Source: DATJSJ01 sp035504175
GTDB lineage: Bacteria > Pseudomonadota > Alphaproteobacteria > Acetobacterales > Acetobacteraceae
Direction of reading: 5' to 3'
Assembly (NCBI GenBank): GCA_035504175.1
Contig: DATJSJ010000297.1
Span: forward strand, 1 to 10,208
DNA length: 10,208 nt
Part shown: positions 1 to 6,508 of the stretch, piece by piece
How the letters are laid out: each line of letters starts with the position of its first letter
Position numbering within the stretch: the first letter of the stretch is position 1
Notes under the pieces: model-generated
What the model was told of the DNA's origin: nothing
Seen by the model: the letters and a program-made list of their open reading frames with translations, nothing else
The model's database searches: none
Made by a program: the position numbers and the translations under genes

Positions 1-362
1 CGGTGTCCGAGGTGATGCACCGGCGTGAGGGCGTGTGTCAGGACTTCACGCATGTGATGCTGAGTGCGCTGCGCGGGCTCGGCCTGCCGGCGCGCTACAC
101 CTCCGGCTATATCCGCACCCGGCCGCCGCCCGGGCGGGAGCGGCGGCGCGGCGCCGACCAATCGCATGCCTGGGTCAGTGCCTGGATGGGGCCGGCGCAT
201 GGCTGGGTGCAGCTCGATCCGACCAACGGCGTCGTGGTGCGCGACGAGCATGTGGTGCTCGCCTGGGGTCGGGACTACGGCGATATCAGCCCGCTGCGCG
301 GCGTGATCCTCGGTGGCGGCGCGCACAGCCTGCAAGTCTCGGTCGATCTCGATCCGCTCTGA
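1..362 (+). CDS. Transglutaminase-like family protein, C-terminal part (5' end outside window)
   Basis: The reading frame is open from the first full codon at position 3, so the gene starts left of the window. About 119 residues are visible. They hold the transglutaminase-like (papain-fold, COG1305) catalytic core: Cys in GVCQDF (codon 36-38), His in QSHAWV (codon 165-167) and Asp in QLDPTNG. The C-terminus, with LAWGRDYGDISPLRGVILGG, is the typical ending of the roughly 290-residue bacterial proteins found with alpha-E and circularly permuted ATP-grasp genes. That partnership is known from the family and cannot be seen here. An Arg/Pro-rich insert (PPPGRERRRG) sits between the Cys and His motifs. 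The GTG at position 3 is not a credible start because it lies only 11 codons before the catalytic Cys and the N-terminal half would be missing. The substrate is unknown; the triad is intact, so activity as a cysteine peptidase or amide-transfer enzyme is plausible. Confidence 0.9.
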   Translation, partial: VSEVMHRREGVCQDFTHVMLSALRGLGLPARYTSGYIRTRPPPGRERRRGADQSHAWVSAWMGPAHGWVQLDPTNGVVVRDEHVVLAWGRDYGDISPLRGVILGGGAHSLQVSVDLDPL

Positions 363-645
363 CCCGCGCGCCCTGCGTGGGGCGAATGCCGGTCCGCAGG
401 CCGGAACTTTCCGCCTCGTCCACCATTCGGTGCGGCGGCGAAGGCCGCGACCATGATCGCCCGAGGCAAGATCACCGGAGGCATCCATCATCGTCCGAAG
501 CAAGCGCTGGACTGGGATCGCCCGGCGCAGTCGGAGCGATCCGTGTCTCGTCCGTATCTGACCCGGCCCGGAGGGTTCGGGGTGTGTTCCACTGCGGGCG
601 CGCTGCGCCCGACCGGCCGCGCCGCGCGCCGGGGAAGGAGGCGTC
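363..645. other. Intergenic gap with a hairpin just before the metallopeptidase ribosome site
   Basis: These 283 bases lie between two genes on the same strand. I see no convincing -35/-10 pair and no T-tract terminator. A short hairpin at 595-611 has 7-base arms (CGGGCGC and GCGCCCG) around a GCT loop. It ends about 20 bases before the strong ribosome site of the next gene. Open frames here (for example from 453) have no ribosome site or recognisable protein and are taken as GC-driven shadows. Confidence 0.4.
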
Positions 646-1764
646 GTGAAGCTGTTCCGCTGCCAGAATTGCGGCCAGGTGCTCTACTTCGAGAACGTGC
701 GCTGCGAGAAATGCGGCCATCGCCTGGGCTATGCGCCGGAGACGGCGCGGCTTCGGGCGCTGGAGCCCGCGACGGATGAGACATGCTGGCAGGCAGTAGG
801 CGCGCCCGAGCAGGCGTGGCGCTTCTGCGCCAATGCCGAACACGATGCCTGCAACTGGCTGATCCCCGCCGACTCCGAGGCTGCGTATTGCGCTGCCTGC
901 CGGCACAACCGCACGGTTCCGGACCTGTCGGTCGCGCGCAATCTGGCACTCTGGCGCAAGCTCGAGGATGCAAAGCACCGGCTGTTCTACAGCCTGCTGC
1001 GCCTCGACCTGCCGCTGGCGACCCGGATCGAGGATCCGGAGCACGGGCTCGCCTTCGATTTCCTCGCCGATCCGCCGGCCGCGACCGGGCCAAAGGTAAT
1101 GACCGGGCACGATAACGGCCTCATCACCATCGCGCTCGTCGAAGCGGATGATGCGGAGCGCGAGGAGCGACGCGCCAGCATGGGTGAACAATATCGCACC
1201 CTGCTCGGACATTTCCGCCACGAGATCGGCCACCACTACTGGGATGTGCTGGTGCGCGACAGCGGTCGGCTGGACGACTTCCAGGCGTTGTTCGGCGACG
1301 ATCGTCAGGATTACGACGCCGCGCTGCAGGCCTACTACAATCAGGGACCGCCCGCCGGCTGGCAGGAAAACTTCGTCAGCGCCTACGCCACCATGCATCC
1401 GTGGGAGGATTTCGCCGAGACCTGGGCGCACTACCTGCACATCGTCGACACGCTGGAAATGGCGCGGGCGTTCGGCGTCAGCCTGGAGCCGAAGGTCGAT
1501 CGCACCGGCACGCTGGCGGCGGAGGTCGATTTCGATCCGTATCGCGAGGGACCGATCGACGCATTGATCGACGCCTGGCTGCCGCTCTGCTTCGCGATGA
1601 ACAGTCTCAACCGCTGCATGGGCGGCGCGGATCTCTATCCGTTCGTGCTGTCGCCCGGTGTCATCCGCAAGCTGGGCTTCATCCACGAGCTGGTGCACGC
1701 CGACCGGGATCGCGACGAGCAGGTCGCTGCCTCCGCGCCGGAGAAGGTCGACGCCGCGCGCTGA
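646..1764 (+). CDS. Zinc-ribbon putative zinc-binding metallopeptidase (COG4307 / Peptidase_Mx type)
   Basis: This 372-residue cytoplasmic protein has no signal peptide. Residues 6-23 form a zinc ribbon (CQNC and CEKC pairs). A second four-Cys set follows (Cys61, Cys69, Cys82, Cys85). The C-terminal two thirds are the putative metallopeptidase domain: HFRHEIGHHYWD holds an HExxH-type site at His192, Glu193 and His196. The conserved HPWEDFAETWAHY (residues 251-263) is likely to supply the third metal ligand. The ending SLNRCMGGADLYPFVLS is characteristic of the family. The GTG start at 646 is chosen because a near-perfect Shine-Dalgarno (GGAAGGAGG, 633-641) precedes it and the zinc ribbon begins at once. 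Genes of this type often sit near transglutaminase/alpha-E/ATP-grasp clusters, which fits the transglutaminase 284 bases upstream. Substrate is unknown. Family assignment is firm; peptidase activity is inferred from the motif. Confidence 0.92.
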   Translation: MKLFRCQNCGQVLYFENVRCEKCGHRLGYAPETARLRALEPATDETCWQAVGAPEQAWRFCANAEHDACNWLIPADSEAAYCAACRHNRTVPDLSVARNLALWRKLEDAKHRLFYSLLRLDLPLATRIEDPEHGLAFDFLADPPAATGPKVMTGHDNGLITIALVEADDAEREERRASMGEQYRTLLGHFRHEIGHHYWDVLVRDSGRLDDFQALFGDDRQDYDAALQAYYNQGPPAGWQENFVSAYATMHPWEDFAETWAHYLHIVDTLEMARAFGVSLEPKVDRTGTLAAEVDFDPYREGPIDALIDAWLPLCFAMNSLNRCMGGADLYPFVLSPGVIRKLGFIHELVHADRDRDEQVAASAPEKVDAAR

Positions 1765-1915
1765 TCCGCCGTCCAGCTTGTGCGAGCATCGGCGTCGCGC
1801 CGGTCGGAACGATCTTGATTCGGCGCGCGTGTGGCACCCGAACAATCCCGATGCAGGCCCGGCCGGGTCGGCTGACAGGGCTAGTCCCCCCGTGCCGGCA
1901 CGGCGTCGCGATGGC

Positions 1916-1931
1916 GCCGCGCTGACGCGGC
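1916..1931 (+). terminator. Possible terminator hairpin after the metallopeptidase gene
   Basis: A 6-base stem (GCCGCG / CGCGGC) with a CTGA loop lies about 150 bases after the metallopeptidase stop and just before the tRNA promoter. There is no T tract, so intrinsic termination is uncertain. Other small palindromes lie nearby: CGTGCCGGCACG at 1891-1902, and CGCGCCG (1796-1802) paired with CGGCGCG (1821-1827). No coding sequence is evident between 1765 and 1948. Confidence 0.22.
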
Positions 1932-1948
1932 AGAGCCGGCCCTGCCGG

Positions 1949-1977
1949 TTGACGATCCCCCTGGCACCGGCTACATC
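1949..1977 (+). promoter_or_regulatory. Putative sigma-70 promoter of tRNA-Leu
   Basis: TTGACG at 1949-1954 is a five-of-six match to the -35 consensus. It is followed after 17 bases by TACATC at 1972-1977, a weak -10. Transcription would start near 1984, some 43 bases before the tRNA. This is the only good -35 hexamer with a fitting spacer between the metallopeptidase and the tRNA. It could also drive rnd by read-through. Confidence 0.45.
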
Positions 1978-2026
1978 GCCCGCCCACCGCCGGTCCCGGG
2001 CGGAGCGTCGGGGCCGAATGCCGTAT

Positions 2027-2113
2027 GCCCAGGTGGCGGAATTGGTAGACGCGCAGGTTTCAGGTACCTGTGGCCGCAAGGTCGTGGAAGTTCGAGTCTT
2101 CTCCTGGGCACCA
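2027..2113 (+). tRNA. tRNA-Leu (anticodon CAG)
   Basis: The gene is 87 bases including an encoded 3' CCA. The acceptor arms GCCCAGG and CCTGGGC pair over all 7 positions, with discriminator A. The D-arm region GGCGGAATTGGTAGAC is typical of Leu tRNAs. The anticodon stem CAGGT/ACCTG encloses TTCAGGT, giving anticodon CAG at 2061-2063, which reads CUG, the main Leu codon of this genome. A long variable arm (GGCC-GCAA-GGTC) marks a class II tRNA. The T arm is GGAAG-TTCGAGT-CTTCT with one G-U pair. All elements are intact. The downstream gene encodes RNase D, a tRNA 3'-end processing exonuclease. Confidence 0.97.
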
Positions 2114-2145
2114 GGCCGGCCCGGCATTCCGTCCGGCTATGCCGC

Positions 2146-2799
2146 GTGACCGTCACCCAGTTCTCGCCTGAGGGCACCATCCACCTGCACCGGCACGACC
2201 TGCCGGAAGGGCTCGATCTTGGCCCGACGGTGGCGGTCGACACCGAGACGATGGGGCTGGATCCGCGGCGCGACCGGCTGTGCCTGGTGCAGCTCTCGGC
2301 CGGCGACGGCCACGCCCACCTGGTGCAGATCATCCCGCAGCGGCTCGGCGGCCACGGCAATAACGCGCCGAACCTCGCACGCCTGCTGGCCGATTCCACC
2401 CGGCTCAAGCTGATGCATTTCGCGCGCTTCGACGTTGCCATGCTGCAGCAGGCCTTCGGCATCACCGTCGCCCCGGTCCGCTGCACCAAGATCGCCGCCA
2501 AGCTGACACGCACCTTCACCGACCGGCACGGGCTGCGCGATCTCTGCCGCGAGCTGCTCGGAATCGAGATTTCCAAGCAGCAGCAGACCTCGGACTGGGG
2601 TGCGGTCGAGCTGACACCGGAGCAGCTCGCCTATGCCGCTTCCGACGTGCTCCACCTGCACGCGCTGTGGCTCCGGCTGGAAGCGCTGCTGGTGCGCGAG
2701 GAGCGGCTCGCCCTCGCCGAGGCCTGCTTCGCCTTCCTGCCGGCACGGGCGCGGCTCGATCTGCTCGGCTACGAAGATCCGGATATCTTCGCGCATTGA
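2146..2799 (+). CDS. rnd: Ribonuclease D, short form (DEDDy 3'-5' exonuclease)
   Basis: A 217-residue protein made only of the DEDD exonuclease domain, the usual short alphaproteobacterial form; E. coli RNase D is longer and carries HRDC domains. It acts in the cytoplasm, trimming 3' ends of tRNA and other small RNAs with two metal ions. The catalytic residues are all present: Asp32 and Glu34 in VDTETMG, Asp96 in FARFD, and Tyr163 with Asp167 in YAASD, placing it in the DEDDy class. Further family blocks are TKIAAKL, HGLRDLCRELLG and KQQQTSDW. The GTG at 2146 is the only usable start: no ATG, GTG or TTG lies just upstream in frame, and the next ATG is past the first catalytic motif. No clear Shine-Dalgarno precedes it. 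It begins 32 bases after the tRNA CCA, so read-through from the tRNA promoter is likely. Confidence 0.95.
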   Translation: MTVTQFSPEGTIHLHRHDLPEGLDLGPTVAVDTETMGLDPRRDRLCLVQLSAGDGHAHLVQIIPQRLGGHGNNAPNLARLLADSTRLKLMHFARFDVAMLQQAFGITVAPVRCTKIAAKLTRTFTDRHGLRDLCRELLGIEISKQQQTSDWGAVELTPEQLAYAASDVLHLHALWLRLEALLVREERLALAEACFAFLPARARLDLLGYEDPDIFAH

Positions 2800-2801
2800 G
2801 A

Positions 2802-2817
2802 CGGGCCTCAATGCCCG
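2802..2817. terminator. Small hairpin between convergent rnd and SMR genes (weak terminator candidate)
   Basis: CGGGC and GCCCG form a 5-base stem around CTCAAT, spanning the last bases of the SMR gene and the 8-base gap after rnd. It could act for both strands, but there is no T tract on either side. Confidence 0.2.
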
Positions 2818-3149
2818 ATGCTGCGTGAAAACAGATTGACCGTCGCCACGCCGGCGATGATCAGCGCCAGGCCGATGATCGCCGGCGCATCCAGCCGCTG
2901 GCCGAACCCGACCACCCCGATCGCCGCGATGAACACGATGCCGCAGCCGCTCCAGATGGCGTAGACGATGCCAACCGGCAGGGTGCGCAGCGTCAGCGAC
3001 AGCGCATAGAAGGCGACGGCATAGCAAAGGCCGGCCGCGACCGAAGGCAGCGGCCGGGTGAACCCGTCGGAGAGCTTCAGCGCCGACGTGCCGACGACCT
3101 CGGCCACGATCGCGCCCACGAGCAGGAGCCAGGTCGCCGCCCGCGTCAT
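2808..3149 (-). CDS. Small multidrug resistance (SMR) transporter, EmrE/Qac type
   Basis: A 113-residue inner-membrane protein with four predicted helices, the standard SMR length. As a dimer such proteins exchange protons for lipophilic cations. Glu17 in VAEVVGTSALK matches the essential Glu14 of EmrE; Tyr63 and Trp66 in YAIWSGCGIV match EmrE Tyr60 and Trp63. SDGFTRPLPS, FGQRLDAPAIIG and the ending NLFSRSIGH also match EmrE closely. These features favour the Qac/EmrE drug-export subtype over the guanidine exporter (SugE/Gdx) subtype. The frame continues far upstream, but the ATG at 3149 places the first helix correctly and nothing before it resembles SMR. Its ribosome site is weak (GGCGGGG). 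It converges on rnd and faces away from the nuclease gene across a leader of about 300 bases. A weak promoter candidate lies at 3205-3233. Confidence 0.94.
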   Translation of the reverse strand: MTRAATWLLLVGAIVAEVVGTSALKLSDGFTRPLPSVAAGLCYAVAFYALSLTLRTLPVGIVYAIWSGCGIVFIAAIGVVGFGQRLDAPAIIGLALIIAGVATVNLFSRSIGH

Positions 3150-3453
3150 CGGCGCCCCGCCATCCCGTCGGGCCAGTGCGCTCCCGGTGCATGCATGGCC
3201 GGCAGAGATATCGGGATTGCCTCGGCGCACCAACCCCAGGGGCAAGCGGTGCAGGGTCAGCGGAGGTCGAACCGGTCCGGGTGCGAAAAAGACAGCGATC
3301 GGGAGAAGCGCAACCGGGTCGGGCCGGTACGGCCGGCCGGTGGTCCGGCTGGGGCCGTCCCGCCGGTTCGCGCTTGACGTCCTGCACCGGTATGTCCCAC
3401 GCAGACCGGCCTGACCCCGCCCGGAAATCCCCCGGCCCACAAGGACGATCCCG
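3150..3453. other. Divergent intergenic region between SMR transporter and secreted nuclease
   Basis: These 304 bases separate divergent genes and should hold promoters for both. On the minus strand a weak -35/-10 pair is visible. On the plus strand TTGACG occurs at 3374-3379, but no acceptable -10 lies 16-18 bases on. The frame feeding the nuclease has a stop (TGA) at 3412-3414. Open frames inside the region have no ribosome sites and no recognisable products. Confidence 0.4.
3205..3233 (-). promoter_or_regulatory. Weak promoter candidate for the SMR gene
   Basis: Read on the minus strand, TTGGTG (3233-3228) is followed after 17 bases by TATCTC (3210-3205). Each hexamer matches only about half of consensus. 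The predicted transcript would start near 3198, giving a leader of roughly 50 bases before the ATG at 3149. Spacing and place fit; the sequence match is poor. Confidence 0.22.
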
Positions 3454-4371
3454 ATCCGCACGCCCCGACTGCGCCGTGCCCCGACCGCGGGCCGGCCCGC
3501 CCCCGCCGGACGCCTGGCTCTCGCCGCCCTGGCCCTGCTGCTCCTGCTCGCCACCGCCGCACGCGCGACGGAACTCAAGATCGCGACCTGGAATCTCGAC
3601 TGGCTGACCACGCGGGCCGCCGGCGATCCGGCCTTGCCGTCCGACGTGCATCCGCGCTCGGCGGCCGATTTCGACCGGCTGCGCCGCTACGCCGACGCGC
3701 TCGACGCCGACGTCGTGGCGTTCGAGGAGGTGGATGGCGCCGGCGCCGCCAGCCGGGTGTTCAGCCCCGACCGCTATGCCATCGTCATCACCGGCGATAC
3801 GGTGGTGCAGCGGGTCGGCTTCGCCATCCGGCGCGGCCTCGCCTTCACCCGCAACCCGGACGTGACCGCGATCGACGTGCAGCCGGAGGCGCACTTCCCA
3901 CTGCGCAGCGGTGCCGACGTCACTCTCGACCTGCCGCATGGCCAGAGGCTGCGGCTGCTGGCCGTGCATCTGAAATCCGGCTGCTGGTCCGGCCCGATGC
4001 GCCGCTCGCGTCACGCCTGCCGGGCGCTGCACGAGCAGATCGCGCCGCTCGCCGACTGGATCAGCCGCATCGCCGCCGCCGGCACGCCCTTCATCGTGCT
4101 CGGTGACTTCAACCGCCGCATGGGGGGCCATGACCGGCTGTTCGCGGCGCTCGACCGTGCCGCGCCCCTGCTGCGCACCACCGCCGGGCAGGCGAGCCCC
4201 TGCTGGGGCGGTGACGATTTCATCGATCACATCCTCGCCGGCGGCCAGGCGCGGAACTGGGTGGAGCCCGACTCGCTTCGGGTGCTGGTCTATCGCGAGA
4301 CCGATCCGGCCTGGAAGGACCGGCTCTCGGACCATTGCCCGGTGTCGGTGCGCCTCGACGTACCGGGCTGA
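3454..4371 (+). CDS. Secreted endonuclease/exonuclease/phosphatase (EEP) family protein with non-standard start
   Basis: An EEP-fold (DNase I-like) metal-dependent phosphodiesterase. With the start proposed here it has 305 residues. A signal peptide is clear: an Arg-rich N-terminus, the core LALAALALLLLLATAARA, and cleavage near residue 38. Catalytic blocks follow in order: Asn47 in IATWNLDWL, Glu91/Glu92 in AFEEVDG, His172 in VHLKSGCW, Asp218 and Asn220 in LGDFNRR, and Asp293-His294 in SDHCPV. The set is complete, so the enzyme should be active outside the cytoplasm on an unknown phosphoester. The start is uncertain. Between the in-frame stop at 3412-3414 and TTG 3634, which lies past the first catalytic motif, no ATG, GTG or TTG exists. 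ATC 3454 is chosen because AAGGA (3441-3445) sits 8 bases before it and the signal peptide is kept. CTG 3469 or a base missing from the C run near 3500 are alternatives. ppk2 follows after 27 bases. Confidence 0.82.
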   Translation: MRTPRLRRAPTAGRPAPAGRLALAALALLLLLATAARATELKIATWNLDWLTTRAAGDPALPSDVHPRSAADFDRLRRYADALDADVVAFEEVDGAGAASRVFSPDRYAIVITGDTVVQRVGFAIRRGLAFTRNPDVTAIDVQPEAHFPLRSGADVTLDLPHGQRLRLLAVHLKSGCWSGPMRRSRHACRALHEQIAPLADWISRIAAAGTPFIVLGDFNRRMGGHDRLFAALDRAAPLLRTTAGQASPCWGGDDFIDHILAGGQARNWVEPDSLRVLVYRETDPAWKDRLSDHCPVSVRLDVPG

Positions 4372-4398
4372 CCGGCGCCGGGCGCGAGGGGAAGAAGC

Positions 4399-5298
4399 AT
4401 GGCGGAGCTGAAGCGCAAGCAGGCCGTGACCATCGTCGACGCCTGCCGCATCACCGATGGCGACGGGTTCAAGCTGAAGCACCACGACGCGGACGAAGCC
4501 GCCTCGGGCATGATCCGCCCGGCGGATGCGCCCGAACTGCTGGCGAACGGCGTCGCGCGGCTCTCCGACCTGCAGGAAAAGCTCTACGCGCAGGGCCGCT
4601 GGTCGGTACTCTGCGTCTTCCAGGCGATGGATGCCGCCGGCAAGGACGGCACGATCAAGCACGTGATGTCCGGCGTGAACCCGCAGGGCGTGCAGGTCAC
4701 CTCGTTCAAGGCGCCCGGCTCGGAGGAACTCAGCCACGATTTTCTCTGGCGGATCACCCGCGCGCTGCCGCAGCGCGGCCGCATCGGAATTTTCAACCGC
4801 AGCCATTACGAGGAGGTGCTGGTCGCCCGGGTGCATCCAACCGTGCTGGAGAACCAGCGCCTGCCGTCCGAGGTGATCGGGCGCAAATTCTGGCAGCACC
4901 GGCTGACCGACATCGCGCATTTCGAGCGCTACCTGGCCAACCAGGGCATCGTCATCCTGAAATTCTTCCTCAACATCTCGCGCGACGAGCAGAAGCGCCG
5001 CTTCCTCGCCCGGCTCGACGAACCCGACAAGCACTGGAAGTTCAGCGCCAGCGACCTGCAGGAACGGAAATACTGGGATGACTATCAGCATGCCTACGAG
5101 GCGGCGATCGCCGCCACCGCGGCCCCCTATGCGCCGTGGTTCGTGGTGCCGGCGAACCAGAAATGGTTCGCCCGGCTGGTGGTGGTCGAGGCGCTGATCC
5201 TGGCGCTGGAGCGGCTCGACCTGAAACCGCCGCCGCTTTCCCCCGAACAGGAGGCGGCCCTGGCCGAGGCGCGGGTGGCGCTCGAGGGCGAGCCGTAG
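4399..5298 (+). CDS. ppk2: PPK2-family polyphosphate:nucleotide phosphotransferase
   Basis: A 299-residue cytoplasmic P-loop kinase that moves phosphate between polyphosphate and nucleotides. Walker A is AMDAAGKDG (residues 76-84, Lys82). The second motif is FNRSHYEEVLVARVHP (132-147), and the lid region lies around DEQKRRFLARLDEP (196-209). IKHVMSGVNPQGVQVTSFK and PWFVVPANQKWFARL are standard family blocks. The SHYEEVLVARVHP version, rather than SWYNRAGVE, points to the PPK2 group that phosphorylates AMP and/or ADP (class III-like, TIGR03709 type). That sub-class call is from motif memory. ATG 4399 is preceded by GAGGGGAAG (4386-4394). The gene lies 27 bases after the secreted nuclease on the same strand, so co-transcription is likely, though one product is exported and the other is not. 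Length and motifs are complete. No clear terminator follows; GCCGCCGGCGGC just after the stop is a loopless palindrome. Confidence 0.95.
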   Translation: MAELKRKQAVTIVDACRITDGDGFKLKHHDADEAASGMIRPADAPELLANGVARLSDLQEKLYAQGRWSVLCVFQAMDAAGKDGTIKHVMSGVNPQGVQVTSFKAPGSEELSHDFLWRITRALPQRGRIGIFNRSHYEEVLVARVHPTVLENQRLPSEVIGRKFWQHRLTDIAHFERYLANQGIVILKFFLNISRDEQKRRFLARLDEPDKHWKFSASDLQERKYWDDYQHAYEAAIAATAAPYAPWFVVPANQKWFARLVVVEALILALERLDLKPPPLSPEQEAALAEARVALEGEP

Positions 5299-5441
5299 CG
5301 AGCCGCCGGCGGCGCAGGCATCCGCCCGAATTCTCGGACCGGGCCGCTGCGCATTCACCGCGCGAGGTTACGATTGCGTGATATTGCCGGAACGCTGGCG
5401 TCATCCGCACGGCCAGAGCGCATGTTTGGCCGCTCCGACGC

Positions 5442-5488
5442 AATAATCCGTGGCATTGCCTGACACAGGCTGATCAAGTGGGGCAATG
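5442..5488 (+). promoter_or_regulatory. Candidate promoter -10 with downstream inverted repeat, leader of transglutaminase pair
   Basis: AATAAT at 5442-5447 matches five of six bases of a -10 box in otherwise GC-rich DNA, but no good -35 lies 16-18 bases before it. Right after the expected start point an inverted repeat occurs: CATTGCC (5454-5460) and GGCAATG (5482-5488), arms of 7 bases with a 21-base spacer. It could be an operator or leader hairpin for the gene at 5575. No T tract follows. The rest of the 276-base gap from ppk2 holds nothing I can name. Confidence 0.27.
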
Positions 5489-5574
5489 AGCGTCCCGAGT
5501 CTCTCCTGCCCGACATCGCCCTGTATGCGATCGCACGTCCGATGTTCCGACACGGACCGCGCGATGAGGGCGCT

Positions 5575-6495
5575 ATGCCGCTGCTGACCGTCCGCCACGT
5601 GACGACCTATCGCTACCGTCAGCCGGTCGCGTTCGGCGAGCACAGGATGATGTTCCGCCCGCGCGACAGCTACGACCAGCGGCTGATCGCGGCCGAGGTG
5701 AAGATCCGCCCGGAGCCGTCCAGCCTGCGCTGGATCCACGACGTGTTCGGCAATTGCGTCGCGCTCGCCCGCTTCCGCGACCGCGCCACCGAGCTCTGCT
5801 TCGACAGCCGCATCGCGCTCGATCACTCGCCGATGAACGCGCTCGACTTCCGCATCGAACCGCACGCGCAGATCTATCCGTTCTCCTACGGCGCGGAGGA
5901 GATGCCGGACCTGCTGCGCTCGATGGAGCCGCTCTATCCGGATCCCGATGGCGAGGTCCGGGACTGGGCCCGCCGCTTCGTCCGCCAGGCCGGCCCCACC
6001 GACACGCGCGAATTGCTGAGCGCGATCACGCACGCGATCCACCGCGACTTCACCTACATCGCCCGCGCCGAATCCGGTGTGCAGGAGCCGACCCGCACGC
6101 TTCGCCTCGGCAGCGGCAGCTGCCGAGATTTCGCGGTGCTGATGATGGAGGCGGTGCGCTCCCTCGGCCTCGCCGCCCGCTTCATCTCCGGCTACCTCTA
6201 CGTCCCGGACCGCGCCGGCCATGTCGGTGGCGGCAGCACGCATGCCTGGGTCCAGGTCTACGTCACCGGCGCCGGCTGGATGGAATTCGACCCGACCAAC
6301 GGCATCATCGGCAACCGCGACCTGATCCGCGTCGCGGTGGCGCGCGATCCGCGCCAGGCGGTGCCGCTGTCCGGCACCTTCACCGGCTTTCCCTCCGATG
6401 CGCTGGGTATGAGCGTGGCAGTGCATGTGACCGCCAGCGAACCGGATCGCCCGTCGCGCGTCATCCCCGCGCAGGTCGGAACCCGTTCCGCCTGA
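5575..6495 (+). CDS. Transglutaminase family protein with intact catalytic triad
   Basis: A 306-residue COG1305 protein. The N-terminal bacterial transglutaminase domain begins at once (LTVRHVTTYRYRQPVAFGEHRMMFRPRD). The papain-like core carries Cys183 in GSCRDFAVLMMEAVRSLG, His223 in STHAWVQVY and Asp239 in EFDPTNGIIG. All three catalytic residues are present. There is no signal peptide, so it is probably cytoplasmic. Substrate unknown: such proteins may act as cysteine peptidases or amide transferases. ATG 5575 is preferred to ATG 5542 because a GAGGG (5566-5570) precedes it and family members start with this strand pattern; 5542 would add 11 residues without a ribosome site. The next gene starts 13 bases after its stop, and the two surely form one operon. 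It is a different sub-type from the partial copy at the window start, whose C-terminal block differs. Confidence 0.93.
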   Translation: MPLLTVRHVTTYRYRQPVAFGEHRMMFRPRDSYDQRLIAAEVKIRPEPSSLRWIHDVFGNCVALARFRDRATELCFDSRIALDHSPMNALDFRIEPHAQIYPFSYGAEEMPDLLRSMEPLYPDPDGEVRDWARRFVRQAGPTDTRELLSAITHAIHRDFTYIARAESGVQEPTRTLRLGSGSCRDFAVLMMEAVRSLGLAARFISGYLYVPDRAGHVGGGSTHAWVQVYVTGAGWMEFDPTNGIIGNRDLIRVAVARDPRQAVPLSGTFTGFPSDALGMSVAVHVTASEPDRPSRVIPAQVGTRSA

Positions 6496-6508
6496 CGGAG
6501 GGGTCAGA

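Noticed and set aside
453..779. Open frame starting MIARGKITGG overlapping the metallopeptidase start
   Set aside because: It has no ribosome site and overlaps the zinc-ribbon coding region in another frame; no recognisable product.
472..2127. Long minus-strand open frame antisense to the metallopeptidase and across the tRNA
   Set aside because: It runs through a tRNA and opposite a gene with conserved catalytic motifs, and its translation has no recognisable family.
2027..2146. tRNA-Leu as an integration site for a mobile element
   Set aside because: The tRNA is intact, no integrase is present, no second copy of the tRNA 3' end was seen, and a housekeeping gene follows directly.
3150..3180. 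Possible guanidine-II (mini-ykkC) riboswitch before the SMR gene, suggested by CCCGACGGG
   Set aside because: That motif needs two hairpins with ACGR loops closed by a C-G pair. Only one ACGG occurs, it is not closed by such a pair, and the transporter is of the EmrE/Qac rather than the guanidine exporter subtype.
3634..4371. Shorter nuclease model starting at TTG 3634
   Set aside because: It would delete the signal peptide and the catalytic Asn motif that are plainly encoded in the same frame just upstream.
2137..5358. A 1073-codon open frame on the minus strand, antisense to rnd, the nuclease and ppk2
   Set aside because: All three plus-strand genes have clear family motifs. The minus frame has low-complexity Arg/Gly/Ala composition, spans a real minus-strand gene in another frame, and has no recognisable domain. 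It is a by-product of high GC codon bias.
5542..5574. Earlier ATG for the second transglutaminase
   Set aside because: It has no Shine-Dalgarno and adds 11 residues before the point where family members begin; ATG 5575 has GAGGG before it.
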